The notes beneath the pieces were generated by a model that saw only the letters and a list, made by a program, of their open reading frames with translations, was not told where the DNA came from and made no database searches. Position numbers and translations under genes: made by a program. Below are positions 1 to 8,351 of a stretch of 64,000 nucleotides of DNA, one piece after another. The DNA comes from Chryseobacterium formosum (GTDB lineage: Bacteria > Bacteroidota > Bacteroidia > Flavobacteriales > Weeksellaceae), in NCBI RefSeq assembly GCF_026460885.1, contig NZ_JAOVZW010000019.1, forward strand, positions 91,817 through 155,816, read 5' to 3'. Each line of letters opens with the position of its first letter. Within the stretch, counting starts at the first letter, position 1.

Positions 1-337
1 CACCGACAGAAACAAATTTAGTTCCCGGAGTGACATATAAAAAATATCCTTGCGGGACTGAAATTTCTAAAACTTCCGACAGAAGAACTCCGGATTCACA
101 TTCAATAATTCCGTTTAACCGGTCGAAACTGATGAATTTATTTAATTTTTTAGTTGAAAAAATACTTTCACCTAAAGACGCGTCGCCATAACATCTTCCG
201 TTTCCTCTTGCAATAACTTCGTTATGATTCTGTACAAATTCTTTTATTTTCCTGTAGCTGTCTTCCGACTTCATTTCTTTTTCCACAATAGGAAAATTGC
301 CCCAGTTTGTAACTTTTTGCGTGAAATTTGGCTTCAT
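1..337 (-). CDS. FAD-binding oxidoreductase, DprE1-like (N-terminal part, cut by window edge)
   Basis: Only the first 112 residues lie in the window; the gene continues beyond base 1. Residues 44-54 (RGNGRCYGDAS) match the FAD-binding motif of the FAD_binding_4/PCMH family in the form seen in decaprenylphosphoryl-ribose oxidase (DprE1). The ATG at 337 lies just 3' of the stop of the UbiA-type gene on the same strand, so the two are probably co-transcribed. In actinobacteria the DprE1 oxidase and a UbiA-like phosphoribosyltransferase act in successive steps of lipid-linked pentose synthesis; a similar role here is inferred. The real substrate is unknown. Confidence 0.75.
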   Translation of the reverse strand, partial: MKPNFTQKVTNWGNFPIVEKEMKSEDSYRKIKEFVQNHNEVIARGNGRCYGDASLGESIFSTKKLNKFISFDRLNGIIECESGVLLSEVLEISVPQGYFLYVTPGTKFVSVG

Positions 338-340
338 GAT

Positions 341-1252
341 TTACAGTAAATTAAATTGATGAATACTTTCTTTAAAGTAAATTAAGATTAAAAACGAAAC
401 GACCCACAAAAGCAATGTAATCTGAATATAACGATCTCTGTATAAGATCTTTGTGGGAGATTCTGTTCTATTGTACACCAATGTCTGTTGTAAATACCTT
501 AAAAATGCAAAAACTACAAAAATTACCGTATAAAATATACTTGAATGCGATTTAAGCTGAACTTCCGGAGAAAGTGTAAACATTAAATAACAAAGAATTG
601 CCAAAGTGATGGAAATTGAAAGTGCAATATCTGCAAACTGTACATTGTAACCGTCTAAAGATTTTCTTGTTTTTCCAGAAATTTGTGCGTTGATTAATTC
701 TCCTCTACGTTTTCCGATGGCTAAAACCAATGCTAAAACGAAAGTCAGTAAAGTTGCCCATTGAGAAATAAAAATCCCTGTAATGTAACCTCCGGCTTGA
801 ACTCGAAGCACGAAACCTATTGCAATAATGAAAATATCAATGATTGGAACGTGCTTTAATTTAAATGTATAAGCCAAATTCATCAGAAAATAAATCACAA
901 TGATTGAGGCGAATTTCCAAATTGGAGTATTTAAATAAAATTGAGCAAAGAGAGTCAGTAAAATATTGACAATTACCAATCCGATTAAAATTCCGACCGC
1001 AGTCGGTTTTGAAATAGCGCCACTTGCTAATGGACGTCTTCTTTTTTCAGGGTGTTTTCTATCGGCTTCAATATCATTATAATCATTTAGAATATAAACA
1101 ACGCCCGCTGCCAAAGAAAATATTATGAATGCGAAAATACTTTTAGTAAGTAAATCTAAATTTTTAATATTACCTGAGAAAAAAAGCGGAACGAAAACAA
1201 AAAGATTCTTAACCCATTGTTCTACACGAAGCAGTTTTAAATATTTCTTCAT
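341..1252 (-). CDS. UbiA-family prenyltransferase (polyprenyl-phosphate phosphoribosyltransferase-like)
   Basis: This 303-residue integral membrane protein has about eight or nine hydrophobic segments. The first Asp-rich motif of the UbiA superfamily is at residues 56-64 (NDYNDIEAD), followed by the KRRRPLASG segment at 70-78 typical of the branch that transfers phosphoribose to polyprenyl phosphate rather than making quinones. The downstream neighbour is a DprE1-like oxidase, which supports this branch. Its likely job is to transfer phosphoribosyl to a polyprenyl-phosphate carrier at the cytoplasmic face of the membrane. Menaquinone synthesis (MenA) cannot be excluded by sequence alone, but the gene context argues against it. 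Confidence 0.8.
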   Translation of the reverse strand: MKKYLKLLRVEQWVKNLFVFVPLFFSGNIKNLDLLTKSIFAFIIFSLAAGVVYILNDYNDIEADRKHPEKRRRPLASGAISKPTAVGILIGLVIVNILLTLFAQFYLNTPIWKFASIIVIYFLMNLAYTFKLKHVPIIDIFIIAIGFVLRVQAGGYITGIFISQWATLLTFVLALVLAIGKRRGELINAQISGKTRKSLDGYNVQFADIALSISITLAILCYLMFTLSPEVQLKSHSSIFYTVIFVVFAFLRYLQQTLVYNRTESPTKILYRDRYIQITLLLWVVSFLILIYFKESIHQFNLL

Positions 1253-1316
1253 TTATGTGGTTTCGATTGCAAAAATAGTGATTTTCAGACAAAAAACTCA
1301 GGTATAAAAATACAAA

Positions 1317-1337
1317 AAAACCGCTAAAAGCGGTTTT
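1317..1337 (-). terminator. Rho-independent terminator after the OmpA-family lipoprotein gene
   Basis: A 9-bp perfect stem (1317-1325 with 1329-1337, loop AAA) is followed on the minus strand by a run of seven T. It lies 28 bp beyond the stop of the OmpA-family gene and before the UbiA-type gene. Confidence 0.8.
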
Positions 1338-1364
1338 ATGAAATAATATTTATATGTTAAATGA

Positions 1365-2054
1365 TTATTGACCCTGTTGAGCATCATTAATCATTTTCTC
1401 ATTTGCTGTAATTGCAAACTCTACTCTTCTGTTTTTAGCTCTACCAGCGTCTGTATCATTTGTTGCAACCGGCATAGATTCTCCTTCTCCTAAAGCGAAT
1501 AATCTGCTTGAAGCAATTCCTTTAGAAACTAAGTAAGATTTTACAGAATTTGCTCTTCTTTCAGATAACTTTTGGTTATAATCATCTGCTCCTTTGCTGT
1601 CTGTATGCCCATAAACATTAATGTTTGTATCTGGATTGTTAACCAAAACCTGAGTTAATTTATCAAGATTCGTTTTTGCTAAAGCAGTAAGATCTGATGA
1701 GTCAAATGCGAAAGTTACAATACTTTCATTCATTGTAATTTTAATACCGTCACCTACTCTTTCAACTTCTGCTCCTGGTAAAGTTTCTTTAATATCTTTA
1801 GCCTGTTTATCCATTTTATTACCGATCACGTTACCTGCAACACCACCGATAATTCCACCTAAAACAGCTCCTAAAGCAGCATTTTTACCTTTTCCAACAT
1901 TGTTTCCTAATACACCACCAATTACAGCTCCTGAAGCTACTCCTACCGCAGTACCTCTCTGTTGGTGATTTGAATTCTGCACTGCTTCACAGCTTGTTAA
2001 TAATAAAGCTGATGATAAAAAGAATGCACTTATATATGTTTTATTAAATTTCAT
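1365..2054 (-). CDS. OmpA-family lipoprotein with glycine zipper
   Basis: The 229-residue protein starts with a lipoprotein signal peptide whose Cys is at residue 22 (LLLTSC). Residues about 35-80 are a Gly/Ala-rich zipper (repeated GAxxGG motifs) like those of YMGG/Rick_17kDa proteins. Residues about 105-215 form an OmpA C-terminal peptidoglycan-binding domain; the NVYGHTDSKGADDYNQKLS stretch and the following arginines are typical. It probably anchors the outer membrane to peptidoglycan. It is followed by its own terminator and preceded, 20 bp away, by a lipocalin-like lipoprotein on the same strand, so a two-gene unit is likely. Confidence 0.9.
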   Translation of the reverse strand: MKFNKTYISAFFLSSALLLTSCEAVQNSNHQQRGTAVGVASGAVIGGVLGNNVGKGKNAALGAVLGGIIGGVAGNVIGNKMDKQAKDIKETLPGAEVERVGDGIKITMNESIVTFAFDSSDLTALAKTNLDKLTQVLVNNPDTNINVYGHTDSKGADDYNQKLSERRANSVKSYLVSKGIASSRLFALGEGESMPVATNDTDAGRAKNRRVEFAITANEKMINDAQQGQ

Positions 2055-2074
2055 CTTAAAATATTTATAGTTAA

Positions 2075-2572
2075 TTATCTAGTATAGTCCATTCCTGTTC
2101 TTTCGAAGTTGTAAACTACTTTTACTGAACTTCCGTCGAATGGTACATTTTGTTCTAAAGAAAACTGATCTGTTGTTTCGTTGGTTACTGTTAAAGTATA
2201 ACCTGCTGTATTTTGTTTAGCTTTTGTACCGTCTGCAATTTTTTTGAAAGTGAAAGTATCACCTTTGATATCAACTTTTATTGCCTGAATTAATTTTGGA
2301 CAAGAACCGCCACCATTTAATGTATAAGATCCTGAATAATTATTTGGAATAAATCTCCAGTGACTTCCTATGAAACACTGTGCATCCGCACCTTCGTCAA
2401 AAGGTTTGATTTTGTATTGCTTATCATAGTTGATGCTTACGATTTGCCAATCACCTTTCATTTTCAGAAATTCTGATCTTACAGCTTGTGCATCTTTTGC
2501 TTTCTTAACTGTGGAACAAGACACTGCAAAAAGTGAGGTTCCCACTATACCTGCAAGTAGTAGCTTTTTCAT
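2075..2572 (-). CDS. Lipocalin-like lipoprotein
   Basis: The 165-residue product has a lipoprotein signal with Cys at residue 19 (LFAVSC). The mature part begins with a KMKGDWQI motif, the GxW hallmark of lipocalins, followed by alternating beta-strand-like segments. Bacteroidota carry many such small lipocalin-family lipoproteins of unknown ligand. It lies 20 bp upstream of the OmpA-family lipoprotein gene, which points to a shared envelope role. The function is not known. Confidence 0.75.
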   Translation of the reverse strand: MKKLLLAGIVGTSLFAVSCSTVKKAKDAQAVRSEFLKMKGDWQIVSINYDKQYKIKPFDEGADAQCFIGSHWRFIPNNYSGSYTLNGGGSCPKLIQAIKVDIKGDTFTFKKIADGTKAKQNTAGYTLTVTNETTDQFSLEQNVPFDGSSVKVVYNFERTGMDYTR

Positions 2573-2642
2573 ATTGTAGTTTTATTATTTTAACATTAAA
2601 GATACCACAAAAAACCATGCCAAATTCTATTTATTTAAAAAA

Positions 2643-2670
2643 AATAAAGCCTGAAAATTCAGGCTTTATT
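2643..2670 (-). terminator. Rho-independent terminator after the S8 peptidase gene
   Basis: A 13-bp perfect stem (2643-2655 with 2658-2670) is followed on the minus strand by a run of eight T. It sits 28 bp downstream of the peptidase stop codon. Confidence 0.85.
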
Positions 2671-2697
2671 GTATTAAGATTTCAATCTATCTGATTA

Positions 2698-4383
2698 TTA
2701 TTTCTTTACAGATTTCTTAGCCGGTCTTGATTTTTTTACAGTTTTTGTTTTTACTGTATTTGATTTTCCGTCATAGAAATTTGCATACGCATATTCTGCC
2801 GCTTTTTTCACATCAATTACACCTCCTGCCTGAGATTTTTCGCCAAATTCATTTGCAGAACTCAAATTACTTGTTTTCACTAATGATTCGATGATCTGAG
2901 CAGGTTTAAGATTCGGCATATAAGCTAATAAAACTGCCGCTGCTCCCGCTGCAACTGGTGATGCCATAGAAGTTCCCTGAAGATATTCATATTTACCTTT
3001 TGTAACGGTAGAATAAATTTGATCACCCGGAGCAAAAACATTCACCATTTTCTTGTTGTAATTTGAGAAATCAGCTCTTAATGCGTCATTTTTGTTGGTA
3101 CTTGCCCCAACAACCATAACGTTATTTATAAAAGGTGCTTCGTCTGTAATATTTTTAAAGTTTGTGGGATAAGCTAAATGCTCTGCAACATCTTCATTTT
3201 CATTTCCTGCAGCTTTCACCAAAAGAACTCCTTTATCCTCGGCATATTTAAATGCATCCCAAACTACATTTTTCCCTGGAGAAACAGGTTTCCCGAAGCT
3301 CATATTTAAAACTTTCGCTCCGTTATCCACTGCGTATCTTATTGCGTTTGCAACGTCTTTGTCTCTTTCATCACCGTTTGGAACCGTTCTTACCGTCATG
3401 ATTTTTGCCACTTTTGAAGCAACACCATATTGTATTTCGCCACCTTGAGGAGATCCTGCAATAATTCCCGAAACGTGAGTTCCGTGAGTTGCATCAGGAC
3501 CTTCATAATGATTATTTCCGTAGATTTTTTCTGAATAATCATCATAATGATCACCTACAATTTCCGCTCTCGGATCATAATTAATATCATATTGTTTCGC
3601 CATTGGACCGAAATGATCTAAAGCTTCCTTCATTTCTTCTTTAAGCTTCAATTCTACTTCAGTCGCTGGTTTTCCTGAATATTCAGGATTATTTATGACA
3701 ATTGATAAAATTTCAAGCGCTGCAGCTTCTTGCTGAGTAGAAGGTTTTTTATTCTTTACTGTTTCAGTTGTCAAAGGTTTTCCTCCCAAAATCTTTACCA
3801 TCTCAGGAATCGATTCGTTAATCATTGAATAACGCTGGAAACTTTGTCTTGCATCAACACTTTTCTTTGTAAAAAGTTCTTTCGACTTCATATACATCTC
3901 AAATTCCTCCTTCATTTTCGCCTGATTGGCTTTGTTTTGAGTAGAATTAGAACCTTCAAAAATAGGTTTATATTTAGCGACTACTCGAGTTACTTCCATA
4001 TTGTCGATGTCGATATCGCCATTTTTACCACCAATAAAATTCCAGCCATGAACATCGTCGATATATCCGTTTCCATCATCATCTTTTCCGTTGTTTGGAA
4101 CTTCATTAGGATTTGACCACATATTTTTAACTAATCCGGGATGATCAACCTGAACACCGCTATCTAAAACTCCTACAACTACTGTTTTAGGTTTTAAACC
4201 TTTAGATTTTAAAAATTTATAAGCATTTTCTGTATTTACACCATACACTTTTGAAGTAGCAAAATCTTTATGATACCAAGTCATTAAATCTTTATCTTCT
4301 TTCGATTCAGTTTTTGGCGTCTCTTGAGCTGAAGAATAAGTAAAACCTGCTAAAAAAACTGCTGCTAACAATACCTTTTTCAT
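2698..4383 (-). CDS. S8 family serine peptidase (subtilase)
   Basis: This 561-residue secreted protease has a signal peptide at residues 1-19. The subtilisin triad is visible: Asp74 in VLDSGV, His300 in HGTHVSG, and Ser472 in GTSMASP; Asn394 is the likely oxyanion residue. The stretch between the Asp and His motifs, about residues 110-290, is much longer than in subtilisin and is a family-specific insert. The C-terminus is a strongly basic tail (KKSRPAKKSVKK) with no clear T9SS sorting domain, so it may remain periplasmic or use another route. It is flanked by its own terminator and appears monocistronic. Confidence 0.93.
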   Translation of the reverse strand: MKKVLLAAVFLAGFTYSSAQETPKTESKEDKDLMTWYHKDFATSKVYGVNTENAYKFLKSKGLKPKTVVVGVLDSGVQVDHPGLVKNMWSNPNEVPNNGKDDDGNGYIDDVHGWNFIGGKNGDIDIDNMEVTRVVAKYKPIFEGSNSTQNKANQAKMKEEFEMYMKSKELFTKKSVDARQSFQRYSMINESIPEMVKILGGKPLTTETVKNKKPSTQQEAAALEILSIVINNPEYSGKPATEVELKLKEEMKEALDHFGPMAKQYDINYDPRAEIVGDHYDDYSEKIYGNNHYEGPDATHGTHVSGIIAGSPQGGEIQYGVASKVAKIMTVRTVPNGDERDKDVANAIRYAVDNGAKVLNMSFGKPVSPGKNVVWDAFKYAEDKGVLLVKAAGNENEDVAEHLAYPTNFKNITDEAPFINNVMVVGASTNKNDALRADFSNYNKKMVNVFAPGDQIYSTVTKGKYEYLQGTSMASPVAAGAAAVLLAYMPNLKPAQIIESLVKTSNLSSANEFGEKSQAGGVIDVKKAAEYAYANFYDGKSNTVKTKTVKKSRPAKKSVKK

Positions 4384-4452
4384 ATGTATAATTTATTTAT
4401 AAATGCTTTTTATCAACCTGTTCGTAAACTATTTTTCAACGATGAGTTAATA

Positions 4453-5067
4453 TTATTTACATTTAATATTTTTAATATAAGTAAGAGATTCCGGGCCTTT
4501 GTTACAGATAAGATCAATTATGGATAAATCTTCCAAAAAACCAAACTTGTCTGAGAAGGTTTGATAATATTCTTCAATCTCGTATTCTAAAGGCTTTTTT
4601 GGTGAAAATTTCTCTCTGAAATTTACCTCTTCCGGATTTTTAAAATATTCTTTATTCAAAGAGTATGCCTTTTCTGTTTTTAAAACATTTTGAACGATTT
4701 CTATACTTTTCAAATTGAAATCCAGCAGAAATTTTTCTTTCTTTTCAAAAATTTTCTCCAATTTATCTTCATAGTATTCAAAATATGGTGAACCTTGATA
4801 TACTGTTTTAATAGACTTCCAGTGAATTTTTTGCCAGTCTTCACGATAAGACATTTCGGTATCTTTAAATTCACGATTTCCATTATGAACAATCGGAATA
4901 ATTAATGAAAGTTTACCATTGGCTCCATAGATATTTGTACGATTTCTAAAGGTTTGCTTAGGGAAGCTTTCAAACTGTTCGAAAATCACTTCGTTTTCAG
5001 TATTCAAAAATTCTGAAAACCAAGAAATAGGTGGTAAATAAAATACCGGTAATAATATATTTTGCAT
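4453..5067 (-). CDS. WbqC family protein
   Basis: The 204-residue protein matches the WbqC family by its N-terminal LPVFYLPPISWFSEF segment, the NRTNIYGANGKLSLIIPI segment, and the WQKIHWKSIKTVYQGSPYFEYY segment. The family is linked to O-antigen or polysaccharide biosynthesis loci in other bacteria, but its reaction is unsettled. In Bacteroidota it commonly follows lepB, as here, 65 bp beyond it and across a terminator. The family call is firm; the function is not. Confidence 0.85.
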   Translation of the reverse strand: MQNILLPVFYLPPISWFSEFLNTENEVIFEQFESFPKQTFRNRTNIYGANGKLSLIIPIVHNGNREFKDTEMSYREDWQKIHWKSIKTVYQGSPYFEYYEDKLEKIFEKKEKFLLDFNLKSIEIVQNVLKTEKAYSLNKEYFKNPEEVNFREKFSPKKPLEYEIEEYYQTFSDKFGFLEDLSIIDLICNKGPESLTYIKNIKCK

Positions 5068-5080
5068 AGCCCTTTATAGA

Positions 5081-5112
5081 AAAATGAAGTACTTTTTCAA
5101 ATACTTCATTTT
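5081..5112 (-). terminator. Rho-independent terminator after lepB
   Basis: An 11-bp stem (5081-5091 with 5102-5112) is followed on the minus strand by five T. It lies between the lepB stop and the WbqC start. Confidence 0.7.
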
Positions 5113-5132
5113 ATTTATTTTTTTATTATTGA

Positions 5133-6773
5133 TTAAATCTCGTCTTCTTTTTTCTTCTTTCCGAATAATTTCACAAAATATTCCCAGCCAAAGAAAAGAA
5201 CAAGTATCATCGCTGCAACCCACCAATAAGAAGTTTTGTTCGCTTCTCCTGTGTTTGTAGCTTTAAACATTCTGTCCCAACGAATTTTGAACGGAGCCTG
5301 ATAAGAAGAACCCGAGTCCTTAAACGCTCCTTGTAAACTCATCCAGGTGAACATTGGTCTTCCGACAATATTTTCTTCTGGAACAAAACCAAAGAATCTT
5401 GCATCCAGAGAAGCATCTCTGTTGTCTCCCACCATCATATAATAATCCTGCTGAATGGTATATTGATTTGCTTCTTTTCCGTTAACGAAAATTTTCCCGT
5501 TTTTATTTTCTAATTTATTATTTTCATATTTAGAAATAATCCACTGATATTCTGGTAAAGTTTTCTCATTAAGAGCAACAACATCTCCTTTTTTAGGAAT
5601 TTTAAGCGGACCATATTGATCTTGATTCCATCCGCTGTTGATTGGGAAAATAGATTGTGTTGTATCAATTTTTGTTCTTGCTTCATCTCTGTAAGAAACT
5701 GCAGATTCTCCTTTAGGCTGAATATCTTCCTTCATATCAATCACTTGAGGAAGTTTTTTGATTTCTGCAGCCGTTTTATCGGTTAATCCCTGGAAAGCAT
5801 AAACAAATCCGTTCCCATTGGGAATTTCTTGTACTGGTAAAAATCCAAAAGTATTATATAAACTTGGAATATCAAGCTGACTTCCAGTATTTACGATATA
5901 TCTGTGCTGAACTTCCTGATCTCCTAAAACTGTTTCCGGTTTTCCGTTTACGAAAAGTCTTCCGTTTCTCATCTCAAAAGTGTCACCAGCAACAGCAACC
6001 AATCTCTTTACATAAGGATCTTTTCTGTCAATTGCAGTGTGTACAGAATCTTGTGGATAATTGAAAACAACAATTTCGTTTTTCTGAGGCTTGCTGAATT
6101 GGAAAATTCTTTCGTAAGGTAATTTTATTCCATCAACATAAGACTTAGGATCGTCTTTAGGATTTCCAGGTTTTCCTGTATCCATAATAGTTCCCTGTAA
6201 AAAAGGAATTGCAACAGGACGCATTGGTAATCTGTAACCGTAGCTCCATTTGTTTACAAAAAGGAAATCTCCAACCAATAAAGTTCTTTCCATTGATCCG
6301 GTAGGAATTCCGAAAGGCTGTGTTACAAAAACGTGAATGATTGTAGCAAAAACTACCGCAAAAGTAATCGATCCCATAAAGGTATCTTTCTTTTTCGCAT
6401 TTTTTTCTTCTTCTGTAAGATACAAGTCGTTTTCGTCTTCAATCTCAGTATCTTTAGAATAATTGATTGTCGCCATATAAATAAACGGCAAAATCACAGT
6501 CAGTAACTGATCTTTGAAAAGCGTTTTTCCGAATTTTTTCACCAAATACAAATGAAAAACACTCATCATAATAGGACCTACAATCGGTAAATATGATAAA
6601 AGCGCCCACCATTTCGGGTGTTTCGTTTCTTTAAGTATAATGAAATAATTGTAGAAAGGTATAAATGCGAATAACGGACTATACCCCAATTTCTTGAACA
6701 GCTTCCAAGTGGAAATCCCCATCAATACTGATAAAATGAGAACATAAACTGTGTACGTTAAAAAATAATTCAT
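5133..6773 (-). CDS. lepB: Signal peptidase I (long Bacteroidota form)
   Basis: The 546-residue protein cleaves signal peptides of exported proteins at the outer face of the inner membrane. It has N-terminal membrane segments (about 5-25, 55-80 and 90-105), then another at about 133-152 that leads into the catalytic domain. Ser160 in the PTGSMERTL motif is the nucleophile and Lys256 in DPYVKRLVAVAGD is the general base. The GDNRDASLDARFFGFV box lies near residue 455. A long insert between the Lys box and the GDNRD box, and a C-terminal membrane segment with a KKKK tail, make it far longer than the E. coli enzyme; this is usual in Bacteroidota. Confidence 0.95.
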   Translation of the reverse strand: MNYFLTYTVYVLILSVLMGISTWKLFKKLGYSPLFAFIPFYNYFIILKETKHPKWWALLSYLPIVGPIMMSVFHLYLVKKFGKTLFKDQLLTVILPFIYMATINYSKDTEIEDENDLYLTEEEKNAKKKDTFMGSITFAVVFATIIHVFVTQPFGIPTGSMERTLLVGDFLFVNKWSYGYRLPMRPVAIPFLQGTIMDTGKPGNPKDDPKSYVDGIKLPYERIFQFSKPQKNEIVVFNYPQDSVHTAIDRKDPYVKRLVAVAGDTFEMRNGRLFVNGKPETVLGDQEVQHRYIVNTGSQLDIPSLYNTFGFLPVQEIPNGNGFVYAFQGLTDKTAAEIKKLPQVIDMKEDIQPKGESAVSYRDEARTKIDTTQSIFPINSGWNQDQYGPLKIPKKGDVVALNEKTLPEYQWIISKYENNKLENKNGKIFVNGKEANQYTIQQDYYMMVGDNRDASLDARFFGFVPEENIVGRPMFTWMSLQGAFKDSGSSYQAPFKIRWDRMFKATNTGEANKTSYWWVAAMILVLFFGWEYFVKLFGKKKKEDEI

Positions 6774-6800
6774 AAATTTTTGTGCCTAATCTATACTATA

Positions 6801-6864
6801 AATGATTAATGATGAGCGATAAATGATAATAGATTCACTATTGACAATTCATCATTCACTCGTA
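6801..6864. repeat. Intergenic element with 7-bp period (two opposed arrays)
   Basis: Between lepB and dapB, four near-heptamers (AATGATT, AATGATG, AGCGATA, AATGATA; 6801-6828) are followed after a short gap by ATTCACT, ATTGACA, ATTCATC, ATTCACT (about 6834-6862). The second set reads as GTGAAT-type heptamers on the opposite strand. See the finding on 7-bp-period elements. Confidence 0.65.
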
Positions 6865-6896
6865 TTAGTTTGCAATGTAGGGATTTTGTTACAAAT

Positions 6897-7598
6897 CTAG
6901 AGTCCTAAAACGTCTTTCATTGTAAAGTTCCCTTTTTTATCTTTAATCCATTCTGCCGCAACTACAGCTCCCAAAGCAAAGCCGTTTCTGTTGTATGCAG
7001 TGTGTTTTATCTCAATCTCGTCGACTTCACTTCTGTAATAAACAGAATGCGTTCCGGGAACTTCATCTTCACGAATAGCAAAAATACCCAGCTGTTTTTG
7101 CTGAGTTTCTTCTAACTTCCATGCATCGAATTTATCATTGTTTTTAATAATTCCTTCAGCGAGAGAGATTGCGGTTCCGCTTGGTGCATCAAGCTTATGA
7201 ATGTGATGAATCTCTTCTAACTGGCAAGAATATTCGTTCACACTTTTCATTAAATCAGCTAACTTTTCGTTTAAAGCAAAAAATAAATTTACGCCTAAAC
7301 TAAAGTTTGAGCCATATAAAAATGCAGTTTCATTCTGAACTGCAATATTTTCAATTTCGGGTTTTCTTTCAAGCCAGCCTGTTGTTCCGCTGATTACAGG
7401 AATTTTATTTTCTAGACATGCTTTAATATTATCAAAAGCTACTTCAGGAAGAGAAAATTCGATAACAACATCAGGATTATTAAGATTTTCAGCAGTCGGA
7501 GTTTCTTTTAAACGGGCAACCACTTCATGACCTCTTTTTAAGGCAATTTCATCAATAATCTTCCCCATTCTCCCATATCCAACTAATGCTATTTTCAT
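6897..7598 (-). CDS. dapB: 4-hydroxy-tetrahydrodipicolinate reductase
   Basis: The 233-residue enzyme reduces the dihydrodipicolinate-type intermediate with NAD(P)H in lysine and meso-diaminopimelate synthesis. The dinucleotide-binding loop is VGYGRMGK (residues 6-13), SGTTGW is at 70-75, and the signature HHIHKLDAPSGTA is at 131-143, with His131 and Lys135 as the expected acid/base residues. The protein is shorter than the roughly 270-residue E. coli form, as is common in Bacteroidota. It lies in the conserved lepB-dapB-DUF5683-parB-parA order. Its start codon directly follows a leader shared with two other genes in this window. Confidence 0.95.
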   Translation of the reverse strand: MKIALVGYGRMGKIIDEIALKRGHEVVARLKETPTAENLNNPDVVIEFSLPEVAFDNIKACLENKIPVISGTTGWLERKPEIENIAVQNETAFLYGSNFSLGVNLFFALNEKLADLMKSVNEYSCQLEEIHHIHKLDAPSGTAISLAEGIIKNNDKFDAWKLEETQQKQLGIFAIREDEVPGTHSVYYRSEVDEIEIKHTAYNRNGFALGAVVAAEWIKDKKGNFTMKDVLGL

Positions 7599-7680
7599 AT
7601 GTAGATTTTATTTTTTATTTATAATATGGAATCCTTTAATTTTCATCGATTTTTACGTTTACAAATCAAGAAGGATTTCA
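7599..7680 (-). promoter_or_regulatory. Shared 5' leader element, copy at dapB
   Basis: The 82 nt directly upstream of the dapB ATG align with leaders of two other genes (22685-22765 and 63195-63278). In leader numbering, bases 4-10 (AATCCTT) can pair with bases 45-51 (AAGGATT). The 3' end, AATAAAATCTACAT, abuts the start codon. The other two copies pair at the same positions with different bases. The function is unknown; a structured RNA leader or a repeat that supplies translation signals are both possible. Confidence 0.6.
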
Positions 7681-7712
7681 TATATAAATAGTTATTTCTC
7701 TTAATTATAATT

Positions 7713-8351
7713 TTAAAATTTAAAACTTAAAGCCAATCCGGTTTTTGGTGGACTTACATTGTAATCATCATAAATTACAGCCGGAGCAAATGTCAAGTCT
7801 GGATCTTTACGACCTTCATATAAATGTGCATCTACAACTGCATCTACAATTCCTAAAATGTAAATTAAACCTGTAATAGCAATTGCATAATCACGCTGTC
7901 TTTTCATTCTGTCTTGTGCATTTCCCAAAGCTGTTGCATCCAAAGTAGGATTTCGTTTTAGAAAATCATTGGGTGCGCCGTTCAATTTTGCAATGTAATA
8001 TTCACGGTATTTTTCATATTGGTTTTGATTCCAGACAGCAATACCTGCTCCGGTTCCTACTGCTCCTAAAACAATTGGCACTTTCCAATATTTCTTGTTG
8101 TAAACCTGTCCTAAACCCGGTAAAACAGCAGAATATAAACCTGCTTTTGTAGGATTGAGTTTTTTAACCCTTAATTTTGCAGGAGCATTTGCTTTTTCAA
8201 TTTCCTTTATCACTTCCGCTGAAGCTTGTGGTTTTGCAGCAGGAATACTGTCTGTAGCGTAATGCTCAAGTCTTACAGTATCTCTCGGGTTAGTTTGTGA
8301 AAAAGCCAATCCCGATAATAAAAGGAAAAAAGTGAAAAGTAAGTTTTTCAT
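7713..8351 (-). CDS. DUF5683 domain protein
   Basis: The 212-residue protein has an N-terminal signal peptide (cleavage near residue 18, after FS). A conserved LPGLGQVYNKKYWKVPI stretch near residue 80 leads into a hydrophobic segment, and a second lies near residues 155-172. The C-terminal FAPAVIYDD...LALSFKF part looks beta-stranded. DUF5683 genes sit between parB and dapB in many Bacteroidota. The start codon immediately follows the parB stop, so translation is probably coupled. The function is unknown; an envelope location is inferred. Confidence 0.8.
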   Translation of the reverse strand: MKNLLFTFFLLLSGLAFSQTNPRDTVRLEHYATDSIPAAKPQASAEVIKEIEKANAPAKLRVKKLNPTKAGLYSAVLPGLGQVYNKKYWKVPIVLGAVGTGAGIAVWNQNQYEKYREYYIAKLNGAPNDFLKRNPTLDATALGNAQDRMKRQRDYAIAITGLIYILGIVDAVVDAHLYEGRKDPDLTFAPAVIYDDYNVSPPKTGLALSFKF

